A DNA stretch of 64,000 nt, from positions 1,464,968-1,528,967 of the forward strand of contig JAVGVS010000020.1 of assembly GCA_032718565.1 (NCBI GenBank), in the 5' to 3' direction. This document shows positions 36,857-47,550 of the stretch, one piece after another (position 1 is the stretch's first letter; each line of letters opens with the position of its first letter). The translations under genes and the position numbers were made by a program. The notes below the pieces were generated by a model. It searched no databases, was not told where the DNA came from, and worked only from the letters and a program-made list of their open reading frames with translations. The stretch comes from Distichodus sexfasciatus (taxonomy: Eukaryota; Chordata; Actinopteri; Characiformes; Distichodontidae).

Positions 36857-38158
36857 CAGTGAGGGAAATAATTATTTGATCCCTTGTTGATTTTGTAAGT
36901 TTGCCCACTTACAAAGAAATGGACTGTCTCTAGTTTTTATGGTAGATTTATTTTAATGAAGAGAGACAGAATCAACCAAAAATCCAGAAAAAATACACTA
37001 CATAAAAAATACACTACATAGTTATACATTCATTTGCATTTTATTGAGAGAAATAAGTATTTGATCCCCAAGCAAAACACAACTTAGTACTGGGTGGAGA
37101 AACCTTTGTTGGCAAGCACAGCGGTAAGACGTTTCTTGTAGTTGGTCACCAGGTTTGCACACATCTTAGGAGGGATTTTGGCCCACTCCACTTTACAGAA
37201 ACTCTCTAAGTCCTTTATGTTTCTTGTCTGCGGCTTGGCAACTCGAAGCTTCAGCTCTCTTCACAGGTTTTCGATAGGATTAAGGTCTGGAGACTGGCTA
37301 GGCCATTCCATAACCTTAATGTGCCTCTTCTTTAGCAACTCCTTGCCTTGGCTGTATGTTTTGGGTCACTGTCATGACCCAAAGCATAATGTTTCAACCT
37401 CTGTGCTTTACTGTAGGGATGGTGTGCTTTGGGTAATACTCAGTATTTCTCTTCCTCCAAACACGGCGGTTGGAGTTGGTACCAAAGAGCGCAATTTTGA
37501 TCTCATCTGACCACAGCACTTTCGCCCATGCCTTCTCTGAATCATCTAGATCTTCACTGGCATGTGCCAGGGGGACCCTGCGGGCACTGCAAGACTTCAA
37601 TCCATTACGGCGTAGTGTGTTACCAATGGTGTTCTTGGTGACTGTGGTCCCGGCTGCCTTCAGATCATTAACACGCTCCTCCCGTGTAGTTGTGGGCTAA
37701 TCCCTCACCTTTCTCATGATCCTCCTCACCCCATGATGCAAGATCTTACATGGAGCCCCAGATCGAGGGAGACTGATAGTCATTTTATGTTCCTTCCATT
37801 TCCGAATAATCATACCAACAGTTGTCACATTCTCACCAAGCTTCTTGCTGATTGTCTTGTAGCCCATTTCAGCCCTGTCCAGGTCTACAAACATGTCCCT
37901 GACATTCTTCGAGAGCTCTTTAGTCTTGCCCATGGTGATAGAGACATTGTAATGGAAGAAATTGATTCTGTGGACAGGTGTGCTTTATATTCATCACAAG
38001 ATGAGATCAGGTGTATCTGTAATTGATTTATTGCAATCTGTGTGCCACACCCAACCTGTGGGAGATAGAATTCAGCCTGGGTTGTAGGGAATCAAATACT
38101 CTCAATAAAATGCAAATTAATGTATAACTTTTATGTAGTGTGTTTTTTCTGGATTATT
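36857..38158 (-). mobile_element. Tc1/mariner element with broken transposase and truncated right end
   Basis: The left end CAGTGAGGGAAATAATTATT follows a TA target at 36855-36856. The inner inverted repeat at 36980-37065 pairs with 38085-38157. The outer roughly 120 bp of the right repeat are absent, so the element is truncated where SINE-B begins. Inside is a minus-strand transposase relic (37085-37933). Confidence 0.8.
37085..37933 (-). pseudogene. Tc1-like transposase, inactivated
   Basis: A Tc1/mariner DDE transposase cuts and pastes its own element. The first 79 codons (37697-37933, start MGKTKELSKNVRDMF) hold the paired helix-turn-helix, with an AT-hook-like region near RSGAPCK. A second open part (37394-37600) holds the catalytic block VLWSDEIKIALFG (second DDE-motif acidic residue region) and RRVWRK. 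Further on, other frames keep DPKHTA and SPDLNPIENL (third catalytic region) and a C-terminal KRLTAVLANKGFSTQY. Between the TVKH block and DPKHTA roughly 40-45 codons are missing compared with full Tc1 proteins of about 340 residues. Several frameshifts and stops are present, so it is not functional. Confidence 0.8.
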
Positions 38159-38165
38159 CATTGAT

Positions 38166-38351
38166 GTGCCTCTGCATTTGACCCATTCGTGGAGAGGCAG
38201 TGCACAGCTAACAGTGCCTAGAGAGCAGTGCTTGGGGACAGCACCTTACTCATGAGTACCTCAGTGGTACCTCAACCGTTCCGGGACTTTGGACCGGCAA
38301 CTGTCTGATTATGGGGCCAATTCCCTTACCATTACACTACCAACTACTCCA
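38166..38351 (-). mobile_element. SINE family B next to the truncated end of a Tc1 element
   Basis: It contains CATTTGACCCATTCGTGG, GCTCATGAGT-like and CCATTACACTACCAACT blocks on the plus strand. Its edge coincides with the point where the Tc1 right inverted repeat stops (about 38158). Confidence 0.6.
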
Positions 38352-38378
38352 ACAGAAGGTCTTTTTCCAAAGTGACTT

Positions 38379-38526
38379 CCATTTCCTGATCACAAGGACA
38401 GTCTCCTTGAAGTAACTTGGTGTTAAGGGCCTTGTTCAGGGGTGGTTAATGTGTTTCAAATCCCCCAATGTTATGATCCACCAACACAGGGTTTCAGTCT
38501 CTCAGGCGACTGCACCACCACCCCAA
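38379..38526 (-). mobile_element. SINE family C
   Basis: On the minus strand GGTGGTGCAGTCGCCTGAGAG leads to GGGGGATTTGAAACAC, CTGAACAAGGCCCTTAACACC and AGGAGACTGTCCTTGTG. It is adjacent to SINE-B and to another family C copy. Confidence 0.5.
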
Positions 38527-38649
38527 TAAACAACGCTGATGGGTTTTGAACACACATGTTTAGGGCTGGAGAAATGACTAGTCTGAGCTACTCTGCCTAG
38601 TAAATGTAAAAGTAAGAATGTATCCCTGGATATGTCACAAAAGTTTTTT

Positions 38650-38835
38650 AGGATGGTGGTATCCTAGTGGTAGGATGCATGGTTAAAGACCAAGAGGTTG
38701 TGGGTTCAAGGTGAACTTTGTTCTACCTCCAGCACTACCATAATTGAGCCTCTGTTTGAGCAAAGGTTCTTAACCCCTTGTTGCTCCAGAGATACTATCA
38801 CTGTAAAAGGGAAATGCAAGTCATGCTTATGAATG
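38650..38835 (+). mobile_element. SINE family C, tRNA-like head
   Basis: GGTATCCTAGTGGTAGGATG (A box-like) and TGTGGGTTCAAGG (B box-like), then CTTAACCCCTTGTTGCTCC. The 3' end is decayed. Confidence 0.55.
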
Positions 38836-39319
38836 CACTGTTTGAGGAAATCGACAATCCTTATTCATTTAAGCTTCTAAGCTTAAACAATTCAAGTATA
38901 ACTATGTATTTGATTTGAGTACTAGTAAATCAGGTATTCACTGTTAAAATCCTCTGCTTGAAATGCTATAAAATGTAAGCACACCCAAATTATTGCAATA
39001 TTACAATCCAAAAATTGCAATTAGAGTATGGTTAATTCATGTGTAAGAGTAACCTCAGTTTTTGAAGAATTGTGCGTATTATGTAATGTCAACTTAATAC
39101 TTGATTAAGATGTACTGTTAAGTTACACTGTGGCAATTTTTTTTAACTGGAAAAGGGCATTAAACAGCCCTTGACTGAAATAGTTTCCACTTTGGGTCTC
39201 ATCCGAGATGTTATGTAAATTGGTTAAGATGAAGTCAAGTGACATGTAACTAAAATTAAAACCCCTGCCATTTCCAGACTTTTCAACCAACATGCTTCAT
39301 GCAAACCAATTCTCAACCT

Positions 39320-39690
39320 AGACATTCAAATGTGCGTGGTCCTGGAAGTGTTTGGTCACGTTGCAGACGTAAATGCATCAGCTGCCTTTCTACGCTGGTA
39401 TGAAAATAAAGTTGCCAAAAAAAAAAAAAAATTGTCGCGTCTCGGTTGCTCGTTCCCACGGCAGCCATCAGACTGCCGTTCTCTAACGAGAGAAGTGGCG
39501 AAACCGCGTTGATGGCCATCAATAAACCAACGACTTCCTCTGTCCCCTTCTCACTTCCTGCGCTGGCGTCTGTGTTGCGGTGGCGGGACGAGAGCTTGCG
39601 TGAGAGTAGCGCAGGCCTGCAACTCCCCCTCCACCAGTCCGGAAAGGCAATGCTCACATTATTGAACCGTTTCTCACTTCTGCTGTCTGT
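39320..39690. other. CpG-rich unique block
   Basis: Includes TTGTCGCGTCTCGGTTGC and GTGTTGCGGTGGCGGGACG, interrupted by a 14-A run at 39418-39431. ORFs on both strands lack known motifs. Confidence 0.22.
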
Positions 39691-39699
39691 CTGCACTCA

Positions 39700-39975
39700 C
39701 TCACACACACACACGCACACACACACACAACCACGTCCTACTATCTTGTGAGGTTTTCTTTACTCACAAAATGACTAGATCTTAATAATACTACATACTA
39801 TATGGTAATATAGCTAATAAGCTATATCAAATACGAATAATAATACTAAAAAAATTAAATTTGGTAACAAAAAGCTCTTGAAAAATGTTCTCAGAAAAAT
39901 GAAAAACACAATAAAGTCCACACAAACACCTAAAAGTCTGCACACACACACACACACACCCCACCACCAGCACCA
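39700..39975 (+). repeat. Family D repeat, degraded
   Basis: CA tracts at 39700-39730 and 39938-39960 bracket TCCTACTATCTTGTGAGG, AAAATGACTAGATC and AGTCCACACAAACACC. The telomere-like block is lost. Confidence 0.35.
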
Positions 39976-40030
39976 CTACATCCCATCGTTATGAGGGTTT
40001 CTTTAAAAATTACCAGATATAAATAATACT

Positions 40031-40294
40031 CTGGTATCGCAGTGGTTAGCGCTGCTGCCTCACAGCGAGAAGGGTCGGTCGTTGGGCCTTTCTGTGTGGT
40101 GTTTGCATGCTCTCTCCGTGTTGCCGTGGGTTTCCTCCACAGCCTAAACAGAATGCAATGTAGGTTAATTGGTGACTGTAAACTGGACTGTAAGGTGTGA
40201 GTGAGAGCGTGATTGTTTGAGTGTGTGTGCCCTGTGGTGTGTTGGCTCCAGTCCTCCTGGCCCCCGCAACCCCGTTTGGGATCAATGAATGAAT
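40031..40294 (+). mobile_element. SINE family A, diverged
   Basis: The head reads CGCAGTGGTTAGCGCTGCTGCC; the body has CTTTCTGTGTGGTGTTTGCA and GGTTAATTGGTGACTG; the tail is ATGAATGAA. Many small deletions, so an old copy. Confidence 0.65.
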
Positions 40295-40497
40295 TTTTTA
40301 GATAAAGTATTTTTTGATATAAAATAATGCTACATTAAATATGCTAATATAGCAAATAAGTTACAGTTAATATAGCAATACAAGGCAATATTTTAACATA
40401 GCAAATTTACACAGGGCACCGTTATTTGCCATTTTATGTTCTAAATAATACCATAATGCCTAGATGTGATTTTTTTAAACATTTTAAGTATGTGATT

Positions 40498-40664
40498 ATG
40501 TGTCATTGCCAACACACCACAGCATTTGACCCATCCGTGAAAGGGAGCAGTGCTCGCAGGTCTCAGGAGATCCACAGCATTGCTCATGAGTCGAGGGTCA
40601 TGAGTACAGGACTTGAACTCTGGTCACAGGGCCTAATCCCTAACCGTTATGCTACAAACTACCC
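40498..40664 (-). mobile_element. SINE family B with an unusual internal segment
   Basis: The flanking blocks TTTGACCCATCCGTGAAAGG and CCCTAACCGTTATGCTAC are family B. The middle (40559-40581) has CTCAGGAGATCCACAGCAT in place of the usual GCTTGGGGACGGTACC. The same 19-mer recurs at 42197-42215. Confidence 0.55.
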
Positions 40665-40860
40665 CAATTCAGGCAGAAGCCTCCTTTCAGTAGAGCACCA
40701 AATGACCTTCATGAGAGCAGTGCCCTGTTTAAAACACACCACAGTAATCTCATGAAATCACATGTGCTCATACTGGGCCAACAGCAAAGCCTGCAATGCA
40801 TGCAGACAAGCCCTCAAACGCTAGAAGGCAAGTCTCCAAACTGCAAAAATGGAAATAACA

Positions 40861-41115
40861 ATATAGCTACACCCAACCCTAACCCAAACCCAAACCCTAA
40901 TCCTAACCTTAACCTCAGTAACCAAAAGCAAATCTTCTAATTTTCCACATAAAGCCTGCCACTTTTCTATGAAAGCATTTTCTCCTTATGAAGAATGGTC
41001 CTTACTTTCATAAACCAACTCACAAAGTCATAAAAATAAGACATATCTCATGTTTTTCAAATGCTTTAGTGGAAAATTGTGCCCTCACAATCAACAACCT
41101 GCCCACACACAAAAG
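40861..41115 (+). repeat. Family D repeat with telomere-like block
   Basis: CACCCAACCCTAACCCAAACC, CCTAATCCTAACCTTAACC, CTATGAAAGCATTTTCTCC and CTGCCCACACACAAAAG follow the family order. Confidence 0.5.
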
Positions 41116-41878
41116 AAATCTGTTAACTACTGCAATTACCATATTGCACCCACTGATTTATATTGCTACATCACAATCACTGTGCTTGTATTTTATGTTG
41201 TTAGGTATCTAATCTTGATAGGCATTTTATACTAAATAATTACTGTAATGTTGAACTGGTCTATCAATGGTATGTATAGAATAAAAATGTCCATCATACC
41301 TCATACACAGTGCTGTGTCATATGACAAAAATTTGAATCATGAATCTTGTTTTTTTTATTTGTCTGAGAAATCTGGCAGATAGACAAAAAACAGGAATTG
41401 ATACAGATCTGCCTCAGACTGCGCGCACACACACACACACACGTCTGTGACGTAGCAGTTACAGGAAGTAAAGAATCTGATGCAGACTGCCTTAATCTCA
41501 TTTTATTGTCAACAGGAAAATCCGACACAGTCTGTGGTCACGACTTCGATCAGCTTCCTTTAACACCCTCCTTTCTTCCTTTTTCTGAGATTCTCACGCG
41601 AGAGTCCAAATCATCACACCTGTCGCATTATAGATCTGTGATGATGTGCTTCATTTGTTTTGCCTTGAGCAATAGTATTTACATGTATATTTACACATGA
41701 TGCAATGTATCTCCGTACTTATTGTCTCATTTCCTGACAACATAAAGCAAGTCGGCAAGATTTATTTTGGTAGTTAAGGCCCAGTCCAGGTTTGAGATCA
41801 TTTTTTACATTGCTTTGATTAATTTTAGATTTTGAATAGTAGTTTAGCATGTGGGTATGTCAACTCTTACATTTATCA
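41116..41878. other. Unique intergenic DNA
   Basis: CA run at 41425-41442; nothing else. Confidence 0.4.
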
Positions 41879-42150
41879 ACTGGGGTGTAACGATACATCA
41901 ATATACACTGATACATCAACTCATTACTCAATGAGCCCATAGCATTAATAAAATGTGCCCTTGTGATATCATATGATTGTAGTGATTGTGTGAAATCAGC
42001 ATATGCTATTGTTTTGAAATCAACTGAATTCAATTGTAAAATTGTATCGTCGCTGACTTTGATACATTTCTGTAGACATCAAATTGTTTTTCATTGAATC
42101 AATATAATATTATATGATGATAAAACTGATTTACATCTCAAACCTCAATT
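41879..42150 (+). mobile_element. Decayed interspersed repeat with GGTGTAACGATACATC start
   Basis: GGGTGTAACGATACATCAA at the left is a known style of fish DNA-transposon terminus. ATATC/GATACA motifs recur. A related but weaker block lies at 20610-20770. The right end is unclear. Confidence 0.35.
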
Positions 42151-42594
42151 AGTTCATTGACCTTTATTTCTCTTTCTCTCTTTCTCTCTCACAGGGCTCA
42201 GGAGATCCACAGCATGTTGGTATGAGAGTGTTTCCATGAATCATCATTTTACTCAGACCAAAAAAACTTTTAAATGTCACGTTGGAAGCTCTGAAATGAT
42301 TTGCAATAAACAGTCAAACTGTTGCATTATGGCTCTGCTCCACTAGAGAAGGGATGTCACAATTTTCAGTGGAAACAACTGATGTTCGGGCAAATGGAAA
42401 AATATATCATCACTGATTGATGAAAACAAAACACAAATTGCACCTATGGTACATGACTGCAGTTCCACATCACAGATAACCATCATAATACTCTAATAAT
42501 AACCATTAGTACTATTCCTTTCTCTTAATAAATACCATAAAGAGGTCATTTATTACATAAATGCAAATAAAACTAATTATAGCTGACTCCAGAT

Positions 42595-43252
42595 CAGTGT
42601 TGGGCTCTAAAATGTAATACAATATAGATTAGCAGTTAATGTTATTTCAAAGGAATTGGTTACATTATAATATTACTGTTTCTGAATTGTAATATGTTAC
42701 ATGACTCCTGCATTACATTTGAGTTACTTTTACCAAAATAATTGCAGAAGTAGGGCTTTGTCACTCAAAAATACTAAAATGTAGTTTACTGCACCCTGCA
42801 GTGTATAGGCGCCTGCCCAGGGTTGGTCCCTGCATTGCGTCAGTAGTTCCTGGAATAGGCTCCGGTTCACGCGACCCTAACAGGGATTAAGCAGTTTGGA
42901 TAATGAATGAATGAATGAATGAATGTAGTTTACTGCAGTTCATTCTACATTCAGTGGAGGGTGACATGACATAATGACTGTAGGCATACACTCTGCAGGA
43001 AACATGTACTTTTTACTTGCCAAATTTTTCTCTAGTGGTTAAGGTCTGGCGGTGTTGATGATTTATTTAAATAAAAACAAATCAGCACAAAATTGTTGGT
43101 TAAAAGTGAGTAGTTGCTTGCATTACTGAAACATGCAAAGAGTTTAATATTACTGAAAATTGATTAGTAATACCTTTCATTACTGTGTTACAGCAAAGAG
43201 TAATACTTTACTATAATTGTGTTACTTTTGTAACATGTTACTCCCAGAACTG
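42595..43252 (+). mobile_element. hAT-like MITE, family F, interrupted by a retroelement insertion
   Basis: It starts CAGTGTTGGG and ends CCCAGAACTG (inverted match with one difference). The inside is rich in TGTAAC/GTTAC motifs and has no coding capacity. Flanks CTCCAGAT and TTCTCGAT agree at 5 of 8 positions, so a decayed target duplication is possible. A SINE-A 3' end is inserted at 42794-42921. Confidence 0.5.
42794..42921 (+). mobile_element. 5'-truncated SINE-A insertion with 16-bp target duplication
   Basis: The insert reads as the 3' half of family A (GGCGCCTGCCCAGGGTTGG, then ATAGGCTCCGGTTCACGCGA, then a TGAA tail). It is flanked by identical AATGTAGTTTACTGCA at 42778-42793 and 42922-42937. 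That is the mark of LINE-mediated, target-primed integration. Confidence 0.75.
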
Positions 43253-43795
43253 TTCTCGATTTGCAGCCATAATTGAAACAATACAAGATATAGTAAGATA
43301 TAGCCTTAATTTAATGATTGCTATGAACTGGATCAAAAAGGAGAGAGAAAAAGAAACATTTATCAACCCATTTCTATTGATGTGTGACTTTGTTGTTATC
43401 GCTTGAGACGGAGAGGATATTTTTAGCAAACTGGTAAATTGGGTGTCTGGCTTCCTGGGCTTTGTATTGTAAAGGCTCTAGTCTCCCCACAAACCTCTGT
43501 GGTGGCTCTACTGACGGAGCCCACAAGAACATTTACTACCATTTAACCTCCACCTCCAAACCTGAAAACATCACCGTCAGTTTAGAGAGCGAGCCGGAAA
43601 ACAGGGCAACCTGCTCCGACGTCGCCGAGGCCCAGTGAAGTAATCATACTGTTTGTGCTTTAAAATTTGAACTTGAAAGTATTACCATTAATAAATAATG
43701 ACTATTTTTGTTGAGGCATGTTTGAGTCTGGGCTGTTTTAACGTTTAGAATATTTGTGCTAGTGGTTTTCATACATTTGTGTGTGAAAGTGAGAG

Positions 43796-43797
43796 AG

Positions 43798-43828
<31 letters not shown>

Positions 43829-43829
43829 T
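43796..43829 (+). repeat. (GA)n microsatellite
   Basis: GA run with one AATGA break. Confidence 0.9.
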
Positions 43830-44018
43830 ATTCACAAACAACCCACACACATCTCAGTGCGGAAACCAGACCTGAGCTTGTCACGAAAGTCGAGGTTGTG
43901 ATCACGAAAGTGAGTCAGACGATGCAGAATTCCACACGTTGTATTCTGCAAAACTCATGACCCCCCACACATCTCACTCACTTCTCTCTCTCCCTCTTTC
44001 TCTCTTGTTTGTTTGCAG

Positions 44019-44090
44019 AGAGCCACCACCACAACCACAGGGCCTCTCTGCCTGTCAGCTCGTCAACACAGCACCTGTCTCTATGATATG
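44019..44090 (+). other. Candidate 72-bp exon with strong splice sites
   Basis: A CT-rich tract ending TTGTTTGTTTGCAG at 44018 is followed by 72 bp and then the donor ATG|GTGAGAG. The length is a multiple of three, with frames 1 and 2 open. It could be an unannotated upstream non-coding exon. Pyrimidine tracts are abundant in this window, so chance is a real alternative. Confidence 0.25.
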
Positions 44091-44354
44091 GTGAGAGTTA
44101 GGGAAAGAGGGAGAGATAGAGAGAGGGAATGAGAGAAAAAAGGATGGAGAGAACAAAGAGGAAGGAAAAGAGTGAAAAGGAGAGAAAGAGTGAGAAGGAA
44201 AGAGGAGAGAGGAGAGCTGTGATGAATAATGAGTAAACAGCTGGACAGTGAGATGGTTCATGCAGGACACGTAATGTCTCACCAAACTCTGCCATTTTTG
44301 TGTCTTCACTCAGCACTGGAGAGGAGCTTAGCTAAAATTAGCCTCGCTACTTAG

Positions 44355-44432
44355 TACCTTTACTGGTCCTGGACTTGATCTGCCAACCATCCGATCACGG
44401 GGCCAACTCCCTAACCGTTACACTATCAACTG
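44355..44432 (-). mobile_element. SINE family B, head fragment
   Basis: CCGATCACGGGGCCAACTCC and CTAACCGTTACACTATCAAC are the family B head. About 78 bp survive. Confidence 0.55.
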
Positions 44433-45410
44433 TGAGAACAGAACACCCACAGTTCCGAAGACTAACTATCAGCACTTGGGCTTCCAAACTAAATATAAAG
44501 AAGTGGAATATTTTTGCTACCGATGGCACTTTTAGTGAAAATGAAAGTGTATTTTGCACATATTCAAGGTCTTGGGCCTTGACGCACATTTGTCAATATA
44601 CACCTGTGTTGTGTGGTTAATAAAATGAAACACTTGTGTGTTTGTCTGTTAGTGAGTTGAGCTAGAGCGTGTAAGAGACCGTATGTGTACGTGTGTATAT
44701 ATGTGAGTGTGTGAGAGAGAAAAAGAGAAAGAGTAAGTTTGCGCTCGTGCGCGTAGCAACTTTCTCACCGCATTTTGGGGCCTATTTGAAGAGTCGAAAA
44801 GGAAAGCGTGGGAAACGACGTCAAAACTGTGGTCTGAAAGAGAAAAAGAAAAAGAAAGACAGTGAACACTGAGCACCTTTCACTGCAAAACAGATAACAT
44901 CTAAGTCAAGTCTAAAATGTGACGTTTTTATACTGTAAGGAGCTAACCTGAACAAAAGGGAAAACCTCCCGCAAATGCCACAAAGAGGCAAACACTTAGA
45001 AATTATTTTTTGAATCTGTGGCCAAATATAGCCGAAATAGTAGAAGTGATGTTCTCCAGCAGTGTATTCTGGGTAGGCTGCTCTGTAAAGTTAAAGATTT
45101 TCTACTCAATGTAAAAGAAAGACACTGTCACTAGACTTCCCTACATTCATCTCTTCTTTTAAATCTAGTTTTAAGAGATATTTTTATTCTAGAACTTAAG
45201 AGACAATTTTGTGACATCTGCCTGTAGCAGTTATTGATAACATCATTATTTCCATTATTATTTTATTTGATGCATTTTTACAGCACTTTGGTGAACATGT
45301 GTGTTTTTACTTGTGTCATTTCATTTACCTTTACCATTACATTTGCCTACACTTGTGTATAGGACGGGTTCCCTAACCTCTCAACTAAATCATGGTCAGT
45401 GAAATATATA
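44433..45410. other. Intergenic DNA
   Basis: 45120-45310 (TTTTTACAGCACTTTGGTG) recalls retrotransposon 3' ends but is too decayed to name. The rest is unique. Confidence 0.35.
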
Positions 45411-45943
45411 CATTACTGTGCAAAAGTTTTAGGCAGGTGTGAAAAAATGCTGTAAACAAAGAATGCTTTCAAAAATGGAAGTGTTAATCATTTATTTTCA
45501 TCAATCAACAACATGCAGTGAATGAACAAAAGAGAAATCTAAATCAAATCAACATTTGGTGTGACCACCCTTTGCCTTCAAAACAGCATCAATTCTTCTA
45601 GGTACACTTGCACACAGTTTTTGAAGGAACTCGGCTGGTAGGTTGTTCCAAACATCTTGGAGAACTAACCACAGATCTATAATCCTATAATCCTACAAAA
45701 TAATATAATGACTATAATCCTACAAAATCCCTGACTTTGTGCAAGTGTACCTATAAGAATTGATGCTGGTTTGAAGGCAAAAGGTAGTAACACCAAATAT
45801 TGATTTGATTTAGATTTTTCTTTTGTTCGCTCACTTTGCATTTTGTAAATTGATAAAAATAAAAAGTCATTATTTATATTTCTGGAAGCATTCTTTGTTT
45901 ACAGCATTTTTTCACACCTGCCTAAAACTTTTGCACAGTACTG
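45411..45943. mobile_element. Tc1/mariner-derived element with ~215-bp inverted repeats, no transposase
   Basis: It begins CATTACTGTGCAAAAGTTTT and ends AAAACTTTTGCACAGTACTG, flanked by TA on both sides. The two arms (45411-45625 and about 45729-45943) are inverted copies. The middle keeps only TTGTTCCAAACATCTTGGAG, a piece of the 3' region next to a Tc1 transposase. It can only move with an enzyme supplied in trans. Confidence 0.75.
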
Positions 45944-46215
45944 TATATTCACATATTAACCCCAACTTTCTCTAGGAAGACTATCCCTTTAATCCAAACA
46001 GATCTTATTAATATGTAACTACGTAGCCTCCAGTTTGAACAGCAACATACTTTTGTTAATTAAAAAAGAACACTGCACATACGAGGAAAAGAGAGAGAGA
46101 GAGAGAGAAGTTTTAAATGGCTAGAGTTGTGGAGTGGAGAGAGCTGGGTCTGACAGCTCATTCAGCCACACCTCATTCAACACAATAATGGACACACGTC
46201 AGAGCCAAACCAAAG

Positions 46216-46272
46216 AGAAACACACACACACACGCACGCACACACGCACACACACACACGCACACACACACG
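46216..46272 (+). repeat. (CA)n with CG interruptions
   Basis: CACACG/CACGCA mixture of about 55 bp. Confidence 0.9.
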
Positions 46273-46514
46273 AAAAGGCATGTCGGCATGTCGTGAATTA
46301 CGTAGGCTATGGTATGTTCGGATAAGTCACACACACATTTTTGTGGAATTTAAGTTATAAACACACACAGACATACAAGCACATAACATGAGCACTAAAA
46401 AACCCCCAAAAATCTCACAAGACTTTATCAACATGTGTGTAAAAGTAAAGTCACATTCGAAATGATGAGGTCAAGCAAATAGGCCAGAGAGAGATGGGGA
46501 GAGGGAGAGAAGGT

Positions 46515-46550
<36 letters not shown>
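46515..46550 (+). repeat. (GA)n microsatellite
   Basis: About 18 GA units. Confidence 0.95.
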
Positions 46551-46553
<3 letters not shown>

Positions 46554-47001
46554 TGACTGGTTTGTGTTCTGTGGAAGTTCAGAGCTTTTTATAAGAAAGT
46601 GGTGACTCAGTACCTGGCCACAGACAGAGTGCATTCTGGGTAGTGATTAGACCACAGCTCAAGAGATTAGTGTTCCACATGCTGGTGTGTGTGAGTGTGT
46701 GTGTGTTCCATGGTAAAGTGTGTGGTGGAAGTGACCTGGTTTCGTATCTGCCCACCACTCTCATCTCCAAACATGCAGTACTCTCTTACCTACAGCGAGA
46801 ACAGGGAAAACCTGAGATTGAGTGTGCAAACGTGTGTGTGAACGTGCAAGTGCATGTGTGTTTGAGTCTGAGTGTGTGTGCACGTTTCTACAGGTTTAAA
46901 GTCATGGAACGATGGTTCAGATGTTACACAGATGATGCAGGAGTCAAACCGTCACAGGAACTCACACAGCCTAAAGACTGCATAAGAAAACTGTGTGTCA
47001 T

Positions 47002-47205
47002 TTAAAGTGAGTGATTATTTTGTCGTTGTGAACACACCAAATCACAGCACCTAATGCACCACGATGAAACGTGACCCATTCATGAAGGAGAAGTGGGCAG
47101 TTTTTTGGCAGCGTCGGGGGAACAGCAGCTTGGGGACTGTACCTTTCTCACGAGTACCTCACTGGTAGCTTTACCAGACCAAATTGTTATACTACCAACT
47201 TCCCT
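47002..47205 (-). mobile_element. SINE family B, diverged
   Basis: It begins AAAGTGAGTGATTATTTTGTCG and has GACCCATTCATGAAGGAG and ACGAGTACCTCACTGG. The head is eroded. Confidence 0.55.
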
Positions 47206-47340
47206 GATACCAATTACAAATGATTCTGTGGTTCTGTTGAAGCGTAATGAAGATGTTAAATCTGTAAAACTTGTCTGTTTAATTTCCTCCAGATTGGAGA
47301 TTACTGTGAGAGTGTGATAAAAGGTGAAAGATCATCTTTT

Positions 47341-47536
47341 GGGCAGTTAGCAGTATAATGGTTAGGCAGTTGGCCCCGTGATCCCAGTAAAGGTACCACT
47401 GAGATACTCAAGAGCAAGGTACCATCTTAAAGCACTGCTCCTTCATGGATGGGTCAAATGCAGAGATCACATTTGATTATGGTGCACTGTGTGCTGTGCT
47501 GTGCTGTGTTCACAATGACAAATAATCACTCACTTA
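47341..47536 (+). mobile_element. SINE family B
   Basis: Head GCAGTTAGCAGTATAATGG, body GGATGGGTCAAATGCAGAG, 3' end CACAATGACAAATAATCACTC. It lies 135 bp from an opposite-strand copy (47002-47205). Confidence 0.65.
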
Positions 47537-47550
47537 AATTTAATTCATAC

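Noticed and set aside
37142..38026. Plus-strand ORFs within the Tc1 element
   Set aside because: They are antisense to the transposase.
40426..40755. Plus-strand ORF of 109 codons
   Set aside because: It covers a SINE-B copy; no protein family resemblance.
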